5,335 nucleotides of DNA. Source: JAXDLH01 sp034666705 (GTDB taxonomy: Bacteria; Chloroflexota; UBA6077; SHYK01). Shown here one piece after another: positions 1-5,208 of the stretch (its first letter is position 1; each line of letters opens with the position of its first letter). The notes below the pieces were generated by a model. The model did no database searches. It saw only the letters and a program-made list of their open reading frames with translations, and was not told where the DNA came from. Made by a program: the position numbers and the translations under genes. The DNA lies in the NCBI GenBank assembly GCA_034666705.1, contig JAXDLH010000366.1, forward strand, positions 1 through 5,335, given 5' to 3'.

Positions 1-239
1 ACTTCATCATCGAGGGCAGCGGCTACGACGAGATCGACGGCGTGCGGTGGGATTGGGACACCCAGGACGTGGTAGCGATCCCGAACCTGGCCACCCACCA
101 GTCGTTCAACGCCGATCCGGACCGGCCCGCGAAGTTCCTGGTCTACAAGTCGCGCACATTCGACTACGCGAGCTTCGCGGGCATCGAGCACTTCGAGGAC
201 GCCTATCCGCTCGGCTCAACCAACGGGGCGCACTCGTAA
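1..239 (+). CDS. Cupin-domain protein, C-terminal fragment (5' end outside window)
   Basis: The reading frame starts at base 3 (bases 1-2 finish a codon begun outside the window) and runs 78 codons to a TAA at 237-239. The visible part begins FIIEGSGYDEIDG, typical of the beta-barrel turn after cupin motif 1. It continues to IPNLATHQSFN, which fits the P-x4-H-x3-N end of cupin motif 2, with His-32 (counting from the first full codon) as the expected metal ligand and Asn-36 closing the motif. The first Gly and middle Gly of the textbook motif are not kept. Motif 1, with the other metal ligands, lies upstream and cannot be checked. Cupins of this type include gentisate 1,2-dioxygenase-like ring-cleavage enzymes, isomerases and plain binding proteins. 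The Rieske-rich neighbourhood makes a role in catabolism attractive, but the fragment does not prove it. A GC-rich tail ending NGAHS follows the barrel. Its convergent neighbour is a minus-strand pseudogene. Confidence 0.8.
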   Translation, partial: FIIEGSGYDEIDGVRWDWDTQDVVAIPNLATHQSFNADPDRPAKFLVYKSRTFDYASFAGIEHFEDAYPLGSTNGAHS

Positions 240-380
240 ACAAGCGGATCGGGGTGGGATGCCCATTTGGGGCGGCTGACTTAAGCGTCCGGTGAATCGG
301 TAGGGCTGAGCACGGGCATCGCATTCGTGTCCAGTCGCTCGGGGAATAGCCAGCCCGCGGCGTGAGGCCGCAATGTCCTT

Positions 381-456
381 GTCATCCTCGAGCGAAGCGA
401 AGGATCCGTGACCTCGATGTTGGCGTTACGGATCCTTCGCTTCGCTCGAGGATGAC
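381..456. repeat. Large inverted repeat (29-bp perfect arms, 18-nt loop)
   Basis: Bases 381-409 and 428-456 are perfect reverse complements over 29 bp. The stem can be extended inward by a G-T pair and two Watson-Crick pairs. The arm reads GTCATCCTCGAGCG from its outer end and finishes AAGGATCCGT next to the loop. Transcribed from either strand it would form a very stable hairpin. The sequence resembles the dispersed GTCATCC...GCGAAGCGAAGGATC palindromic elements that occur in many copies in environmental bacterial genomes and are often mistranslated as SLRSRMT-like peptides. That resemblance is from memory, not from a search. Its position between convergent genes fits a REP-type element that may also act as a bidirectional terminator. 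Confidence 0.9.
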
Positions 457-550
457 CCAATGGGGGTGGCTTACGCCGCCACGCCTCACTCCTGAGGCCG
501 GAGGCGAACGGACCCGTGGTCATGACGTTGGCGACACCAGTGTGTCGGTC

Positions 551-577
551 ACCGATCCTTCGCATAGTTCAGGATGC
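551..577 (+). repeat. Degenerate third copy of the inverted-repeat arm
   Basis: ACCGATCCTTCGC at 551-563 followed by AGGATG at 571-576 matches the right arm of the large repeat (428-456) with about four substitutions and one missing base. No complementary left arm sits beside it, so it cannot fold the same way. It looks like a decayed half-element left by an older insertion of the same repeat family. Confidence 0.6.
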
Positions 578-592
578 GCCAACACAGGCCGC

Positions 593-1553
593 TTAGGCCG
601 CCAGGTCCCACTCCTGGGGCTGCCAGCCAATGCCGGCTGGGACGTCCTTCAGGCGGTTGGCGGTGAGCCGCACCGGGGCGTCGAAGATTACTCCCATCCA
701 GATGAGCTGGTCCGACGTGAAGTTGACCACCTGCCGCACGACGTCCATGCGCGGGCCCGGCGGGATCGTCGTGAGATAGCGGTCGATCAAGCCATCCAAC
801 TCGGCGCTGGCATACCTCTGGCGATTTCCGCCCGCCCAGTTGGTGGCCGCGGTCGGGATGTTGTCCCGCTTGACACTCGTAAACGTGTCCACGCTTGCGC
901 TGGGGCGAATCAGCTCGACGCCGGGGAAGGTCGAGCGGTACTCGCGGTCGTTGGTGCGCTGCGGCGGCACCTCCGCTACCTCGGTGCCGATGCCGGCTTG
1001 CTGCCAGTAGCTCTGCACGGCGTAGCTCGACTTCAAGTTGATGTCCGTCTTAGGGGCGCGGATCTCCACCGTGAGCTTGTTGCCCGCCGCGTCGTGGTAG
1101 AAGCCGTCGCTGCCTTTCGTGTAGCCGACCTCCTCCAGGCCCTGCGCGGTCTTCTGGAGATCGAACGGTACTTCACCGAGCTGGCGTCGACCTCTTTGAA
1201 CTCTACCCAGTCGGGCCCAATGAACGAATGGGCATGGTGGGGATCGCCTCGGCGAGCGTGGCGTGAAGCTGATCCTGGTCGTCTTTCACGACCATCCCGG
1301 CGTGGACCATGACCTCGAGGTCTGCGACACCGAGGCCCGCGTTCCCGATGTTCAACCGTCCAGATAGCACCTGGGCGGTGCCGCGAATGCCCACGGTGAT
1401 CCGCTTCGGGCTGGCTGCGGCCGGCTTCGCCGCTGGCTGCGCGCCGCTGGCCGCTGACGTAGATGCCACCGGTGATCCGGCGCAGGCGGCGCTGACGAGA
1501 ACGAAGGAGAGGCCGAGCAGCAGGACGCGTGGCGCGCGGGCGGCGGACATCAC
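593..1553 (-). pseudogene. ABC-type solute-binding lipoprotein (SBP_bac_5 family), internally deleted and frameshifted
   Basis: The N-terminal part starts at GTG 1553-1551 (or ATG 1550-1548). It has a lipoprotein signal peptide: an Arg-containing n-region, the hydrophobic run VLLLGLSFVLVSAAC with Cys-24 as the lipidated residue, then an Ala/Ser/Pro-rich linker. The mature start ITVGIRGTAQ and the LAEAIPT segment are typical of peptide/nickel-type binding proteins. After this the frame runs into a stop at 1205-1203. The family C-terminal part resumes in a second frame (HSFIGPDWVEFKEVDASSVKY, about 1230-1168). It then continues in a third frame (PFDLQKTAQGLEEVGY) from about 1168 to the TAA at 595-593, ending in QEWDLAA. 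About 318 codons remain, against the usual 500-550, so roughly 200 central codons are gone at a junction near 1230-1240. The second shift fits loss of one C in TACC(C)G near 1167. The gene overlaps the upstream oxygenase stop as GTGA with GGGAG six bases upstream, so it was translationally coupled. It is probably non-functional unless the break is an assembly error. Confidence 0.85.
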
Positions 1554-2857
1554 GCCGTACTCCCGGCGAGGGAAGCTCCTCGCTCGTCGGGGTTCATCTC
1601 GGGCGCCAGCGCGTCGTGCCAGGCGTTCTCGCCCCCACGTGGGAGGATCCGGTCGATGGCCCGGGCCTGGCCGTAGGTGGTGCTTTGCGCGCCGCGGGGG
1701 TCGCGGCCCTCGCGGACCGCACGGGCGGCTTCCAGCAGGATCTGGCGGGTCGTCATGATCGCCCGGTCGGCGGGGCCCAGATGCTCCTGGCTCCGGTCGA
1801 CGATCGCGCCCATGCTCTCCTGCACCGCCCGGTCCTGCGTGTTCGTGCCGAGAATGCCAGAGAAATTCTTGGTCGCCTGTATCTGCCGATCGATGTTCCA
1901 GTTGTTGCGCCGGTTGGCGAACGACCGGAACTCGTTGGTCCAGTCCACCGCGTCGTGGCCATTGCCCATCCCGCTCTGCTCTCTATGCGATTCGGAGAGC
2001 GGTGCGGGGCCGAAACTATAACTCCAGTTCCAGACCATGCAGTTGTAGTCGTCGACCGGGACCCAGTGGTGGCCGGAGATCACGGTCTCCCGCGGCCCAC
2101 CACGACCCACTTGGTTGGGGCGGAGCTGGGTGAAGGGCATAACGAAGTGGTAGCTCCGCACGTAGAGGTCTTCCTGGTCGAGGCTGCGCACGCCGAAATA
2201 GCGGTAGCCGTAGTCCGTGTGATCCAGCTCGAGCGTCGGCGCGCTGCTGCGCACCAAGGGTGAGGTAACCGGGTTCCCGCCGGCCGCGTCCGCGCTCAAC
2301 GGGCGGTGCAGGATGGGCGCGTGGGACGTATCGATGCCGCCCTCGAGGGCCTGGACCCAGTTGCATTCCTCCCACACCTTGGTGACGCTGCGATGCGTCT
2401 CGGGCACGCGCACGTACTCGAAATCGGGGATGGGCGGCGTATGCTCCCGCGGGCCAAGGTAGGCCCACACGATATCACCGCGCTCGCAGGTCGGGTAGGC
2501 GAGCGCCTTGATGCGGCCGGCGAAGCTCACGGGCTCGTTCATCTGGTCGACACACTGGCCGGTGGTGTCGAATTTCCAGCCGTGATAGGCGCAGCGCAGC
2601 CCGTCCGCTTCGTTGCGGCCGAGCCACAGCGATGCGCGGCGGTGCGGGCAGAGCTCGGCTAACAGGCCCACACGGCCGCTGCTGTCGCGGAACGCGACGA
2701 GCTCTTCGCCAAGCAGCTTGACCCGCACCGGCGGGCAATCCGGGGCTGGGAGCTCCCACGAGAGGAGCGCCGGCATCCAGTAGCGCCGGAGGGTGTCGCC
2801 CATGGGGGTATCCGGACCAACCCGTGTGAGCAGCTCGTTCTCCTCCTTTGATAGCAC
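1550..2857 (-). CDS. Rieske [2Fe-2S] ring-hydroxylating oxygenase alpha subunit, phthalate 4,5-dioxygenase type
   Basis: This 435-residue protein has the length and order of a ring-hydroxylating oxygenase large subunit. The N-terminal signature TPMGDTLRRYWMPALLS is typical of the phthalate dioxygenase-like (LigXa/Pht3-type) branch. The Rieske cluster ligands are visible in CPHRR (Cys-70, His-72) and CAYHGWKFD (Cys-89, His-92). The catalytic domain carries NWVQALEGGIDTSHAPILH, with Asp-176 as the bridging residue and His-179 and His-184 as mononuclear iron ligands. Asp-342 in TQDRAVQESMG is the likely third ligand. The protein should insert O2 into an aromatic or similar substrate in the cytoplasm, with electrons from a reductase that is not encoded in this window. 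The exact substrate cannot be read from sequence. The GTG start at 2857-2855 is fixed by AAGGAGG seven bases upstream. The gene is divergent from the Pht5-like gene and overlaps the transporter pseudogene downstream by 4 bases, so the two formed an operon. No damage is seen in it. Confidence 0.93.
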   Translation of the reverse strand: MLSKEENELLTRVGPDTPMGDTLRRYWMPALLSWELPAPDCPPVRVKLLGEELVAFRDSSGRVGLLAELCPHRRASLWLGRNEADGLRCAYHGWKFDTTGQCVDQMNEPVSFAGRIKALAYPTCERGDIVWAYLGPREHTPPIPDFEYVRVPETHRSVTKVWEECNWVQALEGGIDTSHAPILHRPLSADAAGGNPVTSPLVRSSAPTLELDHTDYGYRYFGVRSLDQEDLYVRSYHFVMPFTQLRPNQVGRGGPRETVISGHHWVPVDDYNCMVWNWSYSFGPAPLSESHREQSGMGNGHDAVDWTNEFRSFANRRNNWNIDRQIQATKNFSGILGTNTQDRAVQESMGAIVDRSQEHLGPADRAIMTTRQILLEAARAVREGRDPRGAQSTTYGQARAIDRILPRGGENAWHDALAPEMNPDERGASLAGSTA

Positions 2858-2864
2858 GATTCAC

Positions 2865-2871
2865 CCTCCTT
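2865..2871 (-). promoter_or_regulatory. Ribosome binding site deciding a GTG start
   Basis: On the minus strand AAGGAGG lies 7 bases before the GTG at 2857-2855. It is a near-perfect Shine-Dalgarno sequence and supports GTG as the start of the Rieske oxygenase, giving MLSKEENELL, the usual N-terminus for this branch. Confidence 0.8.
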
Positions 2872-2908
2872 CCTGGTCCGCCCCACCACCGCAGGCGCGA
2901 TGGCCCCT

Positions 2909-2930
2909 TGATCCGTATCGTGGTAGATCA
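2909..2930. promoter_or_regulatory. Possible operator: TGATC-N12-GATCA inverted repeat
   Basis: Two 5-bp half-sites, TGATC at 2909-2913 and GATCA at 2926-2930, flank the candidate -10 of the minus-strand promoter in the 208-bp region between divergent genes. That is a sensible position for a repressor of the oxygenase operon. No regulator gene is in the window, and half-sites this short can arise by chance. Confidence 0.2.
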
Positions 2931-2945
2931 CCTGGCACAAGTCAA
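2917..2945 (-). promoter_or_regulatory. Candidate sigma70-type promoter for the oxygenase operon
   Basis: On the minus strand TTGACT (2945-2940) and CACGAT (2922-2917) are separated by 17 bases. The -35 box matches the consensus at five of six positions and the -10 box at three of six. Transcription would start near 2910 and leave a leader of about 50 bases before the GTG start. The -10 box lies inside the inverted repeat TGATC-N12-GATCA at 2909-2930. The weak -10 makes the call tentative. Confidence 0.35.
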
Positions 2946-3015
2946 TAGGCAGCGCACCCCGTCGAAAATTGCCCATGACGGGGTCGGAGCTCTCGCTCTG
3001 AGTGATCGACCGCGC

Positions 3016-3021
3016 TACACT
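3016..3021 (+). promoter_or_regulatory. Candidate -10 element upstream of the Pht5-like gene
   Basis: TACACT lies 44 bases before the start codon at 3066 and matches the sigma70 -10 consensus at four of six positions. No good -35 box is found 16-18 bases upstream. The same hexamer recurs upstream of the PanB-like gene (4207-4212), which is the main reason to list it. Confidence 0.2.
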
Positions 3022-3065
3022 GGACGCGTGATCCTCGGTGTCCTACCTGAGTTGAGGAGGCGTCC

Positions 3066-4046
3066 ATGACCGCGGCGACGGAGCTCCATCTCGAGTTCCC
3101 GATCATGCGCTACGACATCACCATGCCGCTGCTCGAGGGCCGAGTGCCCATCGAGGGCGTGCGGCTGCGGCAGGCCCCCGCGGCCAACACCATGGTGTTC
3201 AAGGACGTGCCCGCGCTCCGCGAGGGTAACTTCGGGCTCTGCGATCTGAACCTCGGCTACCTGCTGGCCGCGATCGACGCCGGCTGGGAGATCACCGCCC
3301 TGCCCGTGTTTTCCAAGCGCAAGCCGTCGTACCAGTACATCTTCTGCCGCAACGACGTGGGCATCGAATCGCCGAAGGACCTCGAGGGCAAGCGCATCGG
3401 CACCCGCTCGTATCCAACGGCGCTCACCATCTGGAACCAGGGACTCTTGCAGGACCGGTACGGCGTCGACCATACAACGCTGCGGTGGGTCGTGGCGCTG
3501 GAGCGGTTCTTCCCCGTGCATGACGCCTCGGCGCAGATCGAGTACACGCTCGACCCAAAGAAGAGCGCCGCGGACGTGCTGATCGACGGCGACGCCGACG
3601 CGATCATCACGGACATCTCCGACACCAAGCTGCTCAACCTGATGCTCGCCCACCCCAAGCTGCGACGCCTCTTCCCGAGCTACCAGGAGGAGGATGAGCG
3701 GCTCTACCGCGAGACCGGCATCTTCGCGCCGGTGCACCTCATGGTGATGAGCCGCAAGCTCGATCGCGCACACCCGGAGCTCGCGCGCAAGCTCTATGAT
3801 GCGTTCGAGCAGGCCAAGCAACTCGCCTACACGGACATTCTGAACGAGCGCGGCGGCTTCTCGGTGGTCTATCTCCGTGAGAAGCTCGAGGAGCAGATGG
3901 CGCGATGGGGCGACCCATTGCAGTACGGCATCGACGCTAACCGGGGCACGCTCGACACCTTCTTCCGCTACAACGTCGAGCAGGGCATCGTGCGCGCCCC
4001 GCTCGCCTACGAGCAGGTCTTCGCAGCCAGCACCCTCGACACGTAA
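3066..4046 (+). CDS. 4,5-dihydroxyphthalate decarboxylase-like protein (Pht5/NMT1-like fold)
   Basis: This 326-residue protein has the two-lobed periplasmic-binding-protein type II fold pattern of the Pht5 family. MRYDITMPLLEGRVPIEGV is at residues 14-32. Next come a helix with CDLNLGYLLAAIDAG and the strand ALPVFSKRKPSYQYIF. The lobe linker ESPKDLEGKRIGTRSYPTA is followed by the second-lobe segments. There is no signal peptide or lipobox; the N-terminus is short and contains acidic residues, so it is predicted to be cytoplasmic. That fits an enzyme better than a transport receptor. In phthalate catabolism the family removes one carboxyl group from 4,5-dihydroxyphthalate. The divergent phthalate-dioxygenase-type oxygenase next door supports a related two-step reaction here, but many members are annotated this way without proof and the true substrate may differ. 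The alternative is an ABC-type binding protein of the NMT1 class that has lost its signal. The ATG at 3066 is supported by GAGGAGG (3054-3060) five bases upstream. The gene looks monocistronic, with a hairpin downstream. Confidence 0.8.
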   Translation: MTAATELHLEFPIMRYDITMPLLEGRVPIEGVRLRQAPAANTMVFKDVPALREGNFGLCDLNLGYLLAAIDAGWEITALPVFSKRKPSYQYIFCRNDVGIESPKDLEGKRIGTRSYPTALTIWNQGLLQDRYGVDHTTLRWVVALERFFPVHDASAQIEYTLDPKKSAADVLIDGDADAIITDISDTKLLNLMLAHPKLRRLFPSYQEEDERLYRETGIFAPVHLMVMSRKLDRAHPELARKLYDAFEQAKQLAYTDILNERGGFSVVYLREKLEEQMARWGDPLQYGIDANRGTLDTFFRYNVEQGIVRAPLAYEQVFAASTLDT

Positions 4047-4103
4047 GCCAATGGGCCGGGTGGGCGTGCAGATCTCGGCGGCCAACCTTGGCGCCCGGTA
4101 ATC

Positions 4104-4134
4104 CGGTAGGGCGGGGACAAGCCCCTCCCTACCG
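4104..4134 (+). terminator. Hairpin terminator after the Pht5-like gene
   Basis: Bases 4104-4116 (CGGTAGGGCGGGG) and 4122-4134 (CCCCTCCCTACCG) pair over 13 positions with a single C/T mismatch and a 5-base loop ACAAG. The stem is GC-rich and lies 57 bases after the stop at 4046. No U-run follows, so it may be a weak intrinsic terminator, a Rho-assisted site or a transcript-stabilising hairpin. Confidence 0.5.
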
Positions 4135-4163
4135 ATCCGAGCTTGGTGCGCCGCATCTGTATC

Positions 4164-4180
4164 CAGTCCCCTGGGGACTG
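4164..4180. promoter_or_regulatory. 17-bp odd-centred palindrome, possible operator
   Basis: CAGTCCCC-T-GGGGACTG is a perfect palindrome with 8-bp arms and a single central base. A one-base centre is too tight for a good RNA hairpin but is normal for a dimeric DNA-binding protein. It lies just upstream of the candidate promoter of the PanB-like gene (4186-4212), where an activator or repressor could act. The binding protein is unknown. Confidence 0.4.
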
Positions 4181-4185
4181 CCCGG

Positions 4186-4212
4186 TTGTTTGGCGGTTTC
4201 TCGGTGTACACT
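4186..4212 (+). promoter_or_regulatory. Candidate promoter of the PanB-like gene
   Basis: TTGTTT (4186-4191) and TACACT (4207-4212) sit 15 bases apart, two bases short of the ideal sigma70 spacing. The leader before the TTG start at 4279 would be about 60 bases. The short spacer and partial -35 match keep confidence low. The flanking palindrome at 4164-4180 suggests regulated expression. Confidence 0.3.
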
Positions 4213-4266
4213 CGGGTTCGGCCGGGGTGGAGGGCGCCAGGACGCGGCTGCCCCGTCGATCGTAAG

Positions 4267-4272
4267 AGGAGG
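4267..4272 (+). promoter_or_regulatory. Ribosome binding site deciding a TTG start
   Basis: AGGAGG lies six bases before TTG 4279-4281. The open frame extends further upstream to an ATG at 4186, but that stretch is Arg/Pro/Gly-rich, has no homology to the family and overlaps the promoter region. The TTG start gives the family-typical N-terminus (M)AERLTVADLHRMKAEGKK. Confidence 0.75.
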
Positions 4273-4278
4273 AGTAGC

Positions 4279-5061
4279 TTGGCAGAGAGACTCACCGTCG
4301 CGGACCTCCATCGGATGAAGGCCGAAGGCAAGAAGATCGCCGCGGCCGTCGTCTACGAGTATCAGATCACGAAAATCTGTGAGCGAGCCGGAGTGGACGT
4401 CCTCTCCGTGGGCGACAGCCTCGGGCGCAACGTCCTCGGGCAAGCCGACGTGGACGACTGCACTGTCGACGACATGATTCCGTTCGCCCGGGCGGTCGTG
4501 CGTGGCCGTGAGCGGGCCATCGTCAGCGTCGATATGCCGACGACGCCGTCCCGGGGTGGCGTGAAGACGGTGGTCGAGGCCGCCAAGCGCTTCCGCGACG
4601 AGGCCGGCGTCGACATGGTGAAGGTCGACATCCGCACGCGCGAGGAGCAGCTCTTCGACGAGATCCCCGCAGTGATCGAGACCGGCCTCCACGTGTATCC
4701 GCAGATCGGCTTCCCCACGCAGGGCGCCAACCGGGGAGTCCAGGGCGGGCCCGAAGTTCTCGAGCATGTGATGAAGTGGGCGCACAAGATCCAGGACGCG
4801 GGCGCCGCGATGATCGACCTCACCAACGTGCCGCCGGACATCTACGAGCAGATCTGCAAGAGCCTGCGGATTCCGGTGATCGGCGGCCAGGCGCCGCAGC
4901 AAGCCGACGGCAAGATCCAGGTTGCGGTGAGCGGCCTCGGCTATTTCGCAGCGCAGATCGATCGCGACGACGGTCGGCCGAATATGGCGAAATATGCCTA
5001 CGACGCGATGAAGGGCTACATCGACGACATCCACGCCGGCAAATGGGGCACCGGTCAGTAG
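4279..5061 (+). CDS. PanB-like protein (ketopantoate hydroxymethyltransferase family) with altered active site
   Basis: The protein has 260 residues from the TTG start, close to the 264-280 usual for PanB (3-methyl-2-oxobutanoate hydroxymethyltransferase), a TIM-barrel enzyme of the PEP mutase/isocitrate lyase superfamily. Family segments in order are LTVADLHRMKAEGKK (5-19), AGVDVLSVGDSLGRNVLG (37-54), CTVDDMI and FARAVVRG (61-76), SVDMP (83-87), VDMVKVDIR (111-119), GFPTQG (144-149), NVPPDIYEQI (183-192) and IPVIGGQ (198-204). The metal-binding Asp-46 and Asp-85 (E. coli Asp45 and Asp84) are kept. By eye alignment, E. coli Glu114 is Asp-117, the active-site His136 is Gln-142 and the catalytic base Glu181 is Thr-182. 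The GxGxxxxGQ tail is changed to QAPQQADGKIQ. It therefore probably does not make pantoate precursor but acts on another 2-oxo acid or related compound. Its position between a Pht5-like gene and a Rieske gene, away from panC, points the same way. The enzyme class is inferred; the true reaction is unknown. Confidence 0.8.
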   Translation: MAERLTVADLHRMKAEGKKIAAAVVYEYQITKICERAGVDVLSVGDSLGRNVLGQADVDDCTVDDMIPFARAVVRGRERAIVSVDMPTTPSRGGVKTVVEAAKRFRDEAGVDMVKVDIRTREEQLFDEIPAVIETGLHVYPQIGFPTQGANRGVQGGPEVLEHVMKWAHKIQDAGAAMIDLTNVPPDIYEQICKSLRIPVIGGQAPQQADGKIQVAVSGLGYFAAQIDRDDGRPNMAKYAYDAMKGYIDDIHAGKWGTGQ

Positions 5062-5101
5062 ACCGATTCGCACCAGCAGGCGAGCGCGAACCAGAACATA
5101 A

Positions 5102-5116
5102 GTGAAGGCCCTTCAC
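5102..5116. promoter_or_regulatory. 15-bp odd-centred palindrome GTGAAGG-C-CCTTCAC
   Basis: Perfect 7-bp arms around one central base lie in the 147-bp gap between the PanB-like gene and the second Rieske gene. The geometry resembles the palindrome at 4164-4180 although the sequence differs. It could be an operator for the downstream gene. A terminator role is unlikely because the loop would be too small and no T-run follows. Confidence 0.3.
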
Positions 5117-5146
5117 CCGCACTCAACTTACGATGCAAGCGGAATG

Positions 5147-5156
5147 ATTCGCGAAT
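5147..5156. promoter_or_regulatory. Short palindrome ATTCGCGAAT upstream of the second Rieske gene
   Basis: This perfect 10-bp even-centred palindrome lies about 50 bases before the ATG at 5209. It is AT-rich at its ends compared with its surroundings. It may be part of a promoter or operator, but it is short enough to be chance, and no convincing -35/-10 pair was found around it. Confidence 0.15.
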
Positions 5157-5195
5157 AGTGGCCTGACGCGCAAGGGCGGAAAGAGTGCGCTTCGT

Positions 5196-5203
5196 GGGGA
5201 GGA
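5196..5203 (+). promoter_or_regulatory. Ribosome binding site of the second Rieske-type gene
   Basis: GGGGAGGA ends five bases before ATG 5209-5211. It favours this ATG over in-frame GTG codons at 5185 and 5194 and over the internal ATG three codons downstream. Confidence 0.7.
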
Positions 5204-5208
5204 TAGCC

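Larger units (their letters stand above)
240..592. other. 353-bp non-coding gap between convergent genes
   Basis: I see no convincing gene here. Short open frames exist on both strands but they read through an inverted repeat, and their peptides (such as PSLRSRMT) are the repeat itself. The gap holds the large inverted repeat at 381-456, a degenerate extra arm at 551-577, and two small hairpins: GCGGC-gtgag-GCCGC at 357-371, and a 6-bp stem CGACAC/GTGTCG with a 4-base loop at 532-547. Because both flanking genes end here, the gap is the natural place for bidirectional termination, though no clear T-tract follows any stem. Confidence 0.7.

Noticed and set aside
381..577. CRISPR array
   Set aside because: There are only two inverted arms and one decayed copy, with no regularly spaced direct repeats, so it is a palindromic dispersed repeat.
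593..1069. A separate 158-residue gene starting at GTG 1069
   Set aside because: The family homology continues in the same frame upstream of this codon (GYTKGSDGFYHDAAGNKLTV), so it is the C-terminal remnant of the broken binding protein, not an independent gene.
362..1312. 316-codon plus-strand open frame across the repeat and the transporter pseudogene
   Set aside because: It begins inside the inverted repeat (giving the SLRSRMT-type peptide) and continues antisense to recognisable transporter sequence. It is not a plausible gene.
1529..2263. 244-codon plus-strand open frame opposite the Rieske gene
   Set aside because: It is antisense to conserved Rieske catalytic motifs. Its composition is typical of a GC-rich shadow frame.
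4186..4278. Upstream ATG extension of the PanB-like protein
   Set aside because: The extra 31 residues do not resemble the family and overlap the candidate promoter. The TTG at 4279 has a well-placed AGGAGG.
3015..4331. 438-codon open frame on the minus strand, opposite the Pht5-like gene
   Set aside because: It is the antisense shadow of a GC-rich gene. The peptide is rich in Arg, Val, His and Leu without a recognisable domain, while the plus-strand frame has clear family homology and a strong ribosome binding site.
4129..5073. 314-codon open frame on the minus strand, opposite the PanB-like gene
   Set aside because: It is an antisense shadow with a low-complexity Asp/His/Val/Leu composition and no family motifs. 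The sense strand is explained by the PanB-like protein.
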